Below are positions 18,801 through 27,000 of a DNA stretch of 64,000 nt, piece after piece (the stretch's first letter is position 1; each line of letters starts with the position of its first letter). Source of the stretch: Phycisphaeraceae bacterium (GTDB lineage: Bacteria > Planctomycetota > Phycisphaerae > Phycisphaerales > UBA1924); contig JAHBWW010000003.1 in NCBI GenBank assembly GCA_019636795.1, forward strand, positions 248,001 to 312,000, written 5' to 3'. The notes below the pieces were generated by a model, which made no database searches, was not told the origin of the DNA, and worked only from the letters and a program-made list of their open reading frames with translations. A program made the position numbers and the translations under genes.

Positions 18801-20360
18801 GAGTGCCGACATGCGCCCGTCCGCATAGTCACCGCTCTCCGGCTGCACCACCGACAACGCGGGATAACTCGGATTCTCCTCGCGCACCACGTCCGCAACC
18901 GCCTTCCAGAAGTCGCGGTAATCTCCAACGTTCTTCTGGAGCTGCGTATATCCCATCCACGTCCACAAACCAGTCAGCACCGCAAAGATCGTTCCGCCAA
19001 CGAGCAGAATCGCCGATTGCCTGCGACGGCTCTTGCTCACGTTCGACTCGCGCGTCACCAGCCCACGCTCACGGAACACCTTCTCCATGAACATGTCCTT
19101 GAGAAAGTAACTCCGCTCACGTTCCCAGAGTTTTCCTTCCTTCAGCGCGTCAACCTGCACCCCCAGCACGTCCGCCAGATCGGCATCCAGCGCGTCCCCC
19201 TCTCGCATCGAACTCGTGAAATAGATCCCGCGCAGGAACAGGGGCTTCTGCGACCACTCTCCCGCCACAAACACCATCTCAAGATACCGCCGAAGCCGCG
19301 GTGCAAGCTTCACAAGACTGTCAGGAAACGCATACAACGCATCGACCTGATCGATTCTGTGGTCCTGTGGGTCATCCGAATGCACGGGGTCCGACATCAA
19401 CGCAAATCGACGACGCACCAATTTGCCACGCACAGTCTTGAGGTGCTGCTCAATCATCGACGGATCAAACGGCGTATCAAGATCGTTCGGGTTCGACCAC
19501 CCCATCATCTGCATCTGCGTCACCGGGTCGGTCAGATCATCGAAAAACTCGCGGAACCCGTTGATCCGGTCCGCCTTGCTGATGATCACATACACCGGGA
19601 ACCGAACCCCCAGTGCACGCTGAATGTTGTCCAGTTGCTGCGCAATCTTGCCGCCCTTGCGCTCGATGTCGTTGGCCGAATCCTTGATCAGGCTGTCGGC
19701 CGGAATCACCAGCAGCATCCCATTAAGCGGGCAGTTCGGCCTCGCGATCCGAAGCAGTTTTAAGAACTCGGACCACTCGCTTGTCTGTCCCGGCTCAAGA
19801 TCCTCGAACATCAAGCGACCGGCCGTATCGATCATCACCGCCTGGTTCGTAAACCACCAGTGCATGTTCACCGTGCCGCCAACCCCCTGCAACTGATTCT
19901 GCAGCCCCGGCGGGAACCCGACATTGCAATGCCGCATTGCCTCGGTCTTGCCCGAGCCAGGCTCGCCCACGATCACATACCACGGCATCGTGTACAGATC
20001 CTTGCCGTGGTCCTTGAAGACCTGAATCCCTTCCTCGAAACGCTTGCGCAAATCATCCAACTTCGCGCGGCTGCCTGGGTCGCTCACACTGCCAGGCGTC
20101 GCAGCATTGCTCTCGGCCAACTTCTGCTCGAACGGCTTGGCCTTGCGCTTCTCCATCTTCTTCATGATGAACATGAAGATCCCGCCCACCAGTGCCGCTA
20201 CCGCAAGTGCTACCAGCAGCAGATACCCGAACGCATTGCCAAAGACCCCCATGCTGCTCAACCAGAACAGAATGGCAACCAACCCCGCGCCCGAAAACAG
20301 CATCATCGCCGCCTTCACCGGCATCGGAAGATTCACAAACGCTGTCAGACTCGGCCTCAT
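15810..20360 (-). CDS. tssM: T6SS membrane complex protein TssM (IcmF/VasK family)
   Basis: 1516 residues, longer than the usual 1100-1300. TssM is the inner-membrane scaffold linking TssL to the TssJ lipoprotein. Two TM helices lie at ~16-36 and ~45-66, a Walker A motif GEPGSGKTE at ~132-140 (family pattern GxPGxGKT), a Walker B-like VMIDTAGRLM at ~170 and an NKXD-like VIISKADRI at ~255. A third TM helix follows SRRRQSAILLVGGT at ~450, after which the long C-terminal part would be periplasmic. ATG 20360 has GGGAG 8 bases upstream. Gene order tssK-tssL-tssM with spacings of 18 and 47 bases supports one transcript. The extra ~300 residues are helical and I cannot assign them. Confidence 0.95.
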   Translation of the reverse strand: MRPSLTAFVNLPMPVKAAMMLFSGAGLVAILFWLSSMGVFGNAFGYLLLVALAVAALVGGIFMFIMKKMEKRKAKPFEQKLAESNAATPGSVSDPGSRAKLDDLRKRFEEGIQVFKDHGKDLYTMPWYVIVGEPGSGKTEAMRHCNVGFPPGLQNQLQGVGGTVNMHWWFTNQAVMIDTAGRLMFEDLEPGQTSEWSEFLKLLRIARPNCPLNGMLLVIPADSLIKDSANDIERKGGKIAQQLDNIQRALGVRFPVYVIISKADRINGFREFFDDLTDPVTQMQMMGWSNPNDLDTPFDPSMIEQHLKTVRGKLVRRRFALMSDPVHSDDPQDHRIDQVDALYAFPDSLVKLAPRLRRYLEMVFVAGEWSQKPLFLRGIYFTSSMREGDALDADLADVLGVQVDALKEGKLWERERSYFLKDMFMEKVFRERGLVTRESNVSKSRRRQSAILLVGGTIFAVLTGLWTWMGYTQLQKNVGDYRDFWKAVADVVREENPSYPALSVVQPESGDYADGRMSALDLGPVGRKTRLEVQVDAHAHAKAVEAGVSTSLIFLPVRAVQGDVWNKLQTAQESLFDRYVVQAFLNESRRRMLESASDEGRSRVGSDWWHSGSVGVLGTLMSMQKAGLSGVEWKPTYEVWLSSLGNLPEGSGFSATVPSDQWEPFAQDVPQFVAIMTSLYGEDAAAWARVAKVDAEDARKAVRRGAASFSEAWRPSGGGESGLLRLIEEFAREGTVYDELEAAVLTFEGFGSVASSAEFEQRRKAWLEQVGKLGESKAKLDALMALEPEVEIRPGQPPLKERLGEVLSRETPISLATKAKRMATSEVDATFKALIDAIPTDLSTDKTERAAELSELRRALQERQTEYVRDVDTRVDALMDPKSNAEQIRMRLAGRAQGSTRVHYQSRFERIAAVAGVIERDRDRAGTDVFALGRWAGVLKSDMDRERSQLPSQTSAMEGMPRFELVRRVGTEALNAYESFNMTAVVRDVLKELSEGEIRSLVKSGSAAQRERLSLGLDTLPMVSATDDRNTVNPDYDWRVAREVFSSIAAINARVSATTGVGVLDRETEISPAYQKLSEKLRAYAKEYVNYWRVEVPKRYAPSIAQGTGGAGGAWAATWAVANDVEASLACQRLSHITARLLEAMEAVPAEYRADSDGVNVNDFITALQRDQSSLAANEIDQLRRQAETARDAWVTLNRDPGPAHRVFSSELRSLPASSFKNKYLATVSEAGMAMTPARVYWSGFVEAMMEAMWQSYANDAAEAVRQLRQIPPAFPLALDGTTFSTPEEVERARQLVTKLLGEVGTGQPVGEGSRSTNIPGIPDDLDRKLARLKGQGVFESAAQEAWIRNLNKVTSALSTEARERVQIEIVLVGNAEQNAALSSRLRRARVTSGGQPIRALSTTDGWMDPGLTQGVSLGQLEVPLRSGAIQFEFAPSEQLRNDVKVVGEIPGPWHGLLAMKDANPQRSADGPLLMPLVMRSQQAGFEGLQYFVGVKISGGALPSRDEWPRVSDWPR

Positions 20361-20407
20361 ATCCGTAACTCCCGGTTCGGCGCTCCGCGCCGCATTTCAA
20401 ACACCCT

Positions 20408-21109
20408 TCAGTTCTTCTTCAGACTGCTCGGCGTGATGATCTCATCCAGCGCGCTGCCAAGTTCCCCAACCGCTCCGGCGTACAAAATCCAATTCGTCAC
20501 CAACACGCCGATCAGCACCGCAACCAGCACCACCACCATGCCCGTCAGGTTCCGCAGCGGCGGCAGATTCAGAGGCCTCGTGTCCACATGCTCGTACGCT
20601 TCCTGACAGATGCGCCCGCTTGTGTCTGTGTCCATCACGCCACGAATCCGCGCCTGAATCTCCATCATCTTCTTGCGCAGATACTCAGGCTGCCCCGTGT
20701 AGAACCCCGTGAATCCAAGCCCAAGGCACGAGTAATACACGACAAGCCGCTCCACCGCAGCCTCGCTCGGGTCCTTCAGCGTCTCATCCAGAAGATCAAA
20801 GAACTCTTCGTCGCCCGCCATCTTGCCCTGGTCGTGCGCAAGTTCACGCCACTGCCCCGCGAACGTCAACCGGCTCTCCTTGATCATGAAGTCCACGAAG
20901 TAGATCAACGCAAGTTCCACCTTCGCGAACTGATCCGAAAGCCCAGGCTCCTGCGACGCACGCGCTCGCATCTCGCTGAACAAGGCCTGAATATCCGAAC
21001 GCACAAGATTCGGTTCAAGACCCACTCCCTTGCGCGCCGACCGGTTCAGCCTGCACACATACTGAAACAATGGCTCGCATAGATCGTGCAGTCGCATCTC
21101 CGTACGCAT
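20408..21109 (-). CDS. tssL: T6SS membrane complex protein TssL (DotU/IcmH family), short form
   Basis: 233 residues. TssL docks the baseplate to the TssM inner-membrane complex. The sequence is an all-helical cytoplasmic domain with the DotU blocks (KVELALIYFVDFMIKES, FFDLLDETLKDP, YYSCLGLGFTGFYTG) and a single C-terminal TM anchor at ~188-210. It has no C-terminal OmpA/peptidoglycan-binding extension. ATG 21109 sits 5 bases after GGGAGGGG. It lies between tssK and tssM on the same strand. Confidence 0.95.
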   Translation of the reverse strand: MRTEMRLHDLCEPLFQYVCRLNRSARKGVGLEPNLVRSDIQALFSEMRARASQEPGLSDQFAKVELALIYFVDFMIKESRLTFAGQWRELAHDQGKMAGDEEFFDLLDETLKDPSEAAVERLVVYYSCLGLGFTGFYTGQPEYLRKKMMEIQARIRGVMDTDTSGRICQEAYEHVDTRPLNLPPLRNLTGMVVVLVAVLIGVLVTNWILYAGAVGELGSALDEIITPSSLKKN

Positions 21110-21127
21110 GTCAACCCCTCCCGGAAT

Positions 21128-22495
21128 TCATCCGGGCACAGTCATGTACAACCCGACTTCGTCAAAACCAGACGATTCGACGCCCTGAAAATTCACCGCA
21201 AGCGCACGCTCGCTGCTGATCTTGTCCCACATTCGCTGGCTCTCGGACCGCATCAGCCGGTAGTAATGCAACCCCACTTGCGCAGGCAACTGCATTGGCG
21301 GATGCCGCTCCTCGACCAACCTCACCCCACGCACCCGCGTCCGCGCCATCGACTTGGCGATCAGTTTGAACTCGTCCTGATCCTCCACCAACTTGGCAAG
21401 CTCTCGCGGATCGCGCTTGGTCCTGATCCCCAGAAAATACTCGTTCGGACCCTTGAGGTGCTTGTCCTCCAGGTCCGTGATGTAAATCCCGCCTTCGAGC
21501 CTGAACAGCGCGCGAATCCACGTCGCCGCACCCTCACCACGCAGCAACGACCGAATCCGCTCCGAAAGACTCAGAAACGCTACCGCAGGATTGTCATGGT
21601 CATACCGCGCAGCCTCGAACGGGTCCACATCCGGCACCAACGCCGCAAGCTGCCCAAGAAGCCCACGCAACTCCAGATACATATCCAGCGGCGAAACCCC
21701 ACCCGGGGCCTGCACCAGCGTGCTCAACCTCGACGCATAAAAATTCAGCGTCGAGAGCCTCATCATCTGTTGCACCATCACCCCACGCAGCGCCTCAACA
21801 TTGAACCCGCCACGCGACAACAACTGTGCCGCTTCCTTCCTCGCAGCTTCCACTTGATTCGAAAGATCACGCAGCGCCTCACGCAGCACCGAACTCCCGC
21901 TCAAAAGCATGCAAGGAGGAATAAAATTCGGGTCCAGCCTCGGAACCCCAGTTTCCTCACCCGCCGCGTGCATGATTCGCAACACCGGCAGCGTTTCCAT
22001 ATCGCTGCGATCGTCATCCGGAAACAACAGCCTCGCGTTCACACGCCGCACAATCAGCGTCTGCGCATTCTCCCCGCTGTTCTCGTCCGCATGATCCTGC
22101 TCCGCTACACGATAGAGCCGCTTGACACGCCAATCGCCTTCGCCCCCGATCTCCATCGCGTTGGCACGCTTGGCATACCACAACGGCACCCCGATGCTCA
22201 CCCCGAACGGAGACGTGCTCTCATTGAACACTGTCTCGATATCCAGCGCCGGCAGATCCGCATTCTCCGGAACAATCACCTCCAGCCCGCTCGGCATGAT
22301 GACATGCAGCCGATCGAACCGCAGACGCATGTTCTCCAGTTCGTCCGTCGAAAGCCTCGCCTCGATTACTCCGTACGGATAGCCCCACGACAAACGCCGC
22401 TCCGTCGCGACTCGCGAGAGCATCTGCCGCTGCATCGTTTGCAGATGGTGCGGCTGAAGAAACAAACCTTCGTGCCAATGAACCTGAAGCGTCAT
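21128..22495 (-). CDS. tssK: T6SS baseplate adaptor TssK
   Basis: 455 residues, close to the family norm of ~445. TssK joins the phage-like baseplate to TssL/TssM. It begins with the family signature VHWHEGLFLQPHHLQ. ATG 22495 is chosen because the signature starts 4 residues later and AAGGAGG lies 10 bases upstream; the frame is open 23 codons further but without conserved sequence. It is followed by tssL after 18 bases. No TssE, TssF, TssG or sheath gene is beside it in this window. Confidence 0.95.
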   Translation of the reverse strand: MTLQVHWHEGLFLQPHHLQTMQRQMLSRVATERRLSWGYPYGVIEARLSTDELENMRLRFDRLHVIMPSGLEVIVPENADLPALDIETVFNESTSPFGVSIGVPLWYAKRANAMEIGGEGDWRVKRLYRVAEQDHADENSGENAQTLIVRRVNARLLFPDDDRSDMETLPVLRIMHAAGEETGVPRLDPNFIPPCMLLSGSSVLREALRDLSNQVEAARKEAAQLLSRGGFNVEALRGVMVQQMMRLSTLNFYASRLSTLVQAPGGVSPLDMYLELRGLLGQLAALVPDVDPFEAARYDHDNPAVAFLSLSERIRSLLRGEGAATWIRALFRLEGGIYITDLEDKHLKGPNEYFLGIRTKRDPRELAKLVEDQDEFKLIAKSMARTRVRGVRLVEERHPPMQLPAQVGLHYYRLMRSESQRMWDKISSERALAVNFQGVESSGFDEVGLYMTVPG

Positions 22496-22539
22496 GCCCC
22501 GCTTTGCCTCCTTCTCTTCACAAGCAATTCGGATCCATC

Positions 22540-23475
22540 CTAGCGAGACTGCCGACTCATCCAATCATTCACAAAACCTGCAAGCGACCTGAGCACTTCC
22601 GATTCGACCTGCGCCGGATCAAGCGTCTCAGCCATCTCCCTGTACCGCCGCCAGCATCGCACCTCGTTGCTCACAAGCACCTTCGACCCTTCCGTCCGAA
22701 TCACCCCTTCGATCTCGTCCGGATGGTATTTGCGCATCTGCTGGTACGCCGACTGCCCCGTCTGACTCAGCGCCAGCAGCAGCGACGCCGAAAGCCGTCG
22801 AAACGATTCCAACTCCTCCGTCACCTGCGAACTCCCAACCGCTTGATCGTTCGTCAGATACTGTCCCAGCAGCCCCGCCATCACCGAACGCCCGCGCGCT
22901 CGCCCGCTCTGCGAAATCTGCTTCCAGTTCCTGATCGCGATCTCATCAATGCTGAACACCTTCTCCAGCAACTGCCCCATCACCGAAACCAATCTCTCGA
23001 AATCAACCGGCGCCCCTGGCGCAACCTGCAATGAAGCTCGGAGTCTGTCCATGCATTCCGCCGACACCCCCGCAGCACCGCCAGTCGTGAACCCCGCTTG
23101 CGAAAGTTGCTCAGCTGCACTCACACGCTGTGCCGGTGTCATCGAACCCGCAACCTTTGCCAGTTGCCGCACCAGAAAACCAGGGTCGTTGAACTCCGCC
23201 AGGTCAGTCGGTGAAACCGTCGCCGGTGTTGCCTGTGCACCAACCGACTTACGCATCCCCCCCATCTCTTCCGACTCCCACGCCGGAAACCTCTCTTCAA
23301 GTGCTTCCAGAAACTTCTCCCGATCCTGAGGCACGATCTTCTCCAGCGCAGCGCGAATTTCCTCCGCAACATGCTCACGACGCGACGCCGCATCCTCTTC
23401 CGAGAGATCCGCTTGGAGCATCCGTATCCTGTTCGCAGTCCGTTCAGCCAGCGAACGCCAATTCTCGTCGCTCAC
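22540..23475 (-). CDS. Conserved-looking T6SS-linked protein of unknown function
   Basis: 311 residues, soluble and mostly helical, no signal peptide or TM helix. The GTG start at 23475 is preceded by AGGAAAGGCGG. Residues ~1-75 are charged and helical, ~90-150 Ala/Gly-rich, and ~155-300 form a helical domain (FERLVSVMGQLLEKVFSID, then RSVMAGLLGQYL). Its placement 44 bases upstream of tssK and the helical C-terminal half are reminiscent of the C-terminal domain of T6SS FHA proteins (TagH/Fha), but no FHA domain is visible and this comparison is only a suggestion. It appears to be the first gene of the tssKLM transcript. Confidence 0.6.
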   Translation of the reverse strand: MSDENWRSLAERTANRIRMLQADLSEEDAASRREHVAEEIRAALEKIVPQDREKFLEALEERFPAWESEEMGGMRKSVGAQATPATVSPTDLAEFNDPGFLVRQLAKVAGSMTPAQRVSAAEQLSQAGFTTGGAAGVSAECMDRLRASLQVAPGAPVDFERLVSVMGQLLEKVFSIDEIAIRNWKQISQSGRARGRSVMAGLLGQYLTNDQAVGSSQVTEELESFRRLSASLLLALSQTGQSAYQQMRKYHPDEIEGVIRTEGSKVLVSNEVRCWRRYREMAETLDPAQVESEVLRSLAGFVNDWMSRQSR

Positions 23476-23692
23476 GAAACCCGCCTTTCCTGCTACGGGC
23501 GTTATCGCACCTGTCCACGCACGCCCATAATACGGGGTTTCTTTCCGCTCTGCACCCCAGAACCACCACGCTCACGTCAAACCGCGACTTTTGTACAGTC
23601 TCAGCGCGCCCAACAACCTCTGCTCCTCTGCCTGCCACTCACCACGCAACCTCTGAGCGCCGATCTCTTTGCGGAGTCACAGGAGGCGCAAC

Positions 23693-24019
23693 ATGAGGCG
23701 AGCCACGATCGCAACCGTCACTTTATCTGTACTCGTTCTGGGGGGGTGCAACGCCCACCGCCAATCCCACCTTCAGTTCCCAACCGTCCAAGACCGCGAT
23801 TGGTGGATGCTTACAGCGTCCTCGGACCACACTGTCAATCTCGCAGCAGCTGATCCGATCGGGACGAGTGTCTACCAGAACGAGGGGTATTCCGGTCGCT
23901 CAATGCTCGCTGTCGGCGACTCACTCGGTTCGGTCTCCTTCTCTGACACATTTGCTTACGCAGAGGCTGCTCGCCAACACCGCCAGGATCAACTCGCGAC
24001 TTTCCCCATCGCCGACTGA
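23693..24019 (+). CDS. Small lipoprotein, the only plus-strand gene inside the secretion cluster
   Basis: 108 residues. ATG 23693 follows AGGAGG by 6 bases. The N-terminus MRRATIATVTLSVLVLGGC is a lipoprotein signal with lipobox LGGC, so lipidation at Cys19 is predicted. The mature part is polar, with no family I recognise (QDRDWWML, SVSFSDTFAYAEAAR). It is transcribed away from the gene at 23475 and towards the end of the pseudokinase gene at 24050. Its AGGAGG and lipobox make a real gene likely although it is short. Confidence 0.65.
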   Translation: MRRATIATVTLSVLVLGGCNAHRQSHLQFPTVQDRDWWMLTASSDHTVNLAAADPIGTSVYQNEGYSGRSMLAVGDSLGSVSFSDTFAYAEAARQHRQDQLATFPIAD

Positions 24020-24049
24020 TTCTCGCCAATTCTCCCACAATTACGCGCC

Positions 24050-27000
24050 TCAAGGCTCCCACTGGTACGGCGCACGCGCGACCACGCGCTCTACCCGTCG
24101 CACCACCGTGCTCCGCAGGCTGTCCGCAGGAACCGACATCGCAAGCCGCAACCCAACGTCGGCCGACGCTTCCAATCGATTGTTGCTCAGACGCACTGGC
24201 TCCAATGGATTCATCGAAGGGGGCGACATCGCCGACCCGCCGATCACCACCCACTGCCCGCCATCGATCACCACCTCAGCGACATTCCCGATGAGGTGTC
24301 GAAACTGACCACTGGCGCTCGTGCCACCATCGGCTGCGTAACGAAAGAGTAGATAGCCGTCATTGACCCCTTCCCACGCAGCGTCAACCTCTTCATCACG
24401 ACGGTCGAACCGCCCTGTCCTCCAGAGCGTCATTTCGCGCTCGCCGCGGCTGACGTTCTTTTCGTGTTCGCGTTGGTTTTTCCACATCTCGTCGCGCACA
24501 TTCAATCCCATCGGCGAAACCCACGAAGTGTCGAATGCACCGCCCGAAACGCCCGCACGCCCAATCTCGCTTTCGACTGCTGCACGCCAGACTTCAAGCG
24601 GAGGCAGTTTCAGACCGACATCGTCGCATATCTGCTGCACGATCACATCGTTCACCTGCTGCAATGGCATGCTTGCGTGCGGGCTCATCCCTCGCGCGCC
24701 AATTTCGGTTCCGCGGCCTTGAAGCGCGGGCATGAACAAACTCGACGTGCGAAACACTGGACTGCTGACTTCGATCCAATCTTCCCGAGCAATGACCCCC
24801 CGATCATTGCGCCATCCACTCGGTCCGCTCCCCTGCCGATCATCGGTCCATTGCCCTTCGCGTCGCGCCGCTCGCGCCAAAGCCGCAAACTGCCCGACCG
24901 TCATCTCCGTCTCAGCCATGAACCAGACATCGTCGCCGAAAGGCTCTTCACGCACTCTGCGCAGCACAATCTCGCTCGTTCGAGTGCCTCCGATTGAATA
25001 CACCAGTGTCGTAAAGTTCTCGACATCGGATGAACCAACGACAAACTGCATTCCTTTGGTCGCAGGCCCCACCTTTGACGCGTCAAACTCTGCCCCACTG
25101 CGCGCGCTATCCACCAGCGCCGCTTCAAGCTCTCCAAGCCACGCGCCGTCTGCACCAACCAGATTCGACGCCCGTGCACGGCCGACCCACGCCCGCACAA
25201 CTCGTGCCATCTCCGCGTCCGCCGCATCCGGATCGGCTCGGTTCACTGCCCGCACATCCCGATCAAGCTCGACCAGCAGCAGATGCCGTCGCGCTCGCAT
25301 CGACAGCCTTGATTCCTCTGCCCCCACGCGCTCACGCAGGGTCCCGACGCGCATGAGTTCATCAACCGACGCCGCTGCATCCATCGCCGCTGCCCATCGC
25401 GATTGTGACACCTCGGCCAATCGCGATTCGAGCGTTCCTCGCCACGCCGGTCCAGCAGAACTCTCGAACGCTGCTTGCAGCACCTGCCGCACCTGCAAGT
25501 CCTGCTCGATGAACTCGGGTGTTCCCGCAGCGTCGGCCGCCACATACGACGCCCACCGCATCTCAGGCCTGCTCGATGCGTTACCCGCCTCAGCAAGCAT
25601 CGCCGCCACATCGCTGCCAACCACTCGCCGCGCAGCCTCGACCCGTGCCCGCACCGGCGCGATCGACTCCTGATACGCTGCGGTCATCGCGCCTTGCCCA
25701 GCAAAATCTCTCCCCAGCACACGATCAAGCGTTTCGATTTCGCTCGGCGCCCGCCACCCATCCAGTTGCGACTCCACCGCCACTGCCTCTGCAATTGCAG
25801 CCCGAATCGCTTCGGCAAGCGTCTCCAAAGGTTCGTATGTGCCGATCAACTCCGAAAACGCTGTCGCGTTGTCCCACGCCACCGCATCAACAAACTTCTG
25901 CGCCTCCGCAAGCTGCACCTGCATGAACGCCGCATTCATCGGCCCCGGATCCATTGCCGAACCAGTCGCCCGCTGCACGACGCCATTCACATCAAAGTGT
26001 CGATCAACCGCCAGCAAGTGTGTCTGCTGAGCCTGCCATTGCTTGCGTATCTGAAACAATGTCCGCCGATCGCCTTGCGCCGCGCGCACACGCTGTTCCG
26101 CGACCGTCGCCCGCTCACGCCACTTGGCATCAATCGGCGACAGAACCTGCACTGGAAGTGCCGCTCGTATCTCGCCAAGCAATCCTTCTTCGCTGATCGT
26201 CAAGTCCGCGTACAGCCCGTCCGCTGCATCCTGCAATCCCTTGATCGACTGATCGAGCGTCGCACGCTCGCGTGCCAGCGCATCACGCGTCGACTCGATT
26301 GCTGCCAGTCGAAGCGCTCGCTCCACCTCTGCCGCGATCGCATCACGCCTCGTACGAAACTCGGCCGAACTCGTCACGAGCCGATCGCGATCTTCGCCCT
26401 CGACATCCCCGCGCAATGAATCGAGGTCACGCAGCGTCCCATCGACCGTCGCGAGCGCAGCCTCAGCACGACCGCTGCGCCACGCTCCCATCGGATCCGC
26501 CCCCGCCTCGAGTCGATAGAGCGAACGATCGCTCGCCAGCGCACGCCACTGCGCTATCGACGCCATGGTCGCATCACTGCCCAGATTTCTTGTGGCAATC
26601 GCTTCGCGAAACGTCGGCAGATCCACACGGGCAAACTCTGGTGAGCGCAGCACGCCAAGCAGCGTCTGGGCTTCTCTGGCCGCATCCGCCCCACGCGCCA
26701 CAGCAACCGAAAGCACCTCGCCCACCGATTCGCCCGAGACCGAAAGCACAGTGTTCAGCAACGCATCGTTAGCGCCAGCCAGGACCGGATCCTCATACCC
26801 TTCAGCCGCCAAAATCGCCCGCTGTTCCGCGATCCCATCAAGGTGCATGCGCAACGTCGCAATGTGCCCGGCCGCGTCTTCAGCGAGCCTTGCTGCGCCC
26901 GCGATGCGCAGCGCTTCCTTGATGTCGTCCTGCGAACGAACTTCAAGGTCTACCAAGCTCCGCCGCGTGCTCTCGATCTTCTCAAGCAGCGAGCCTCCAC

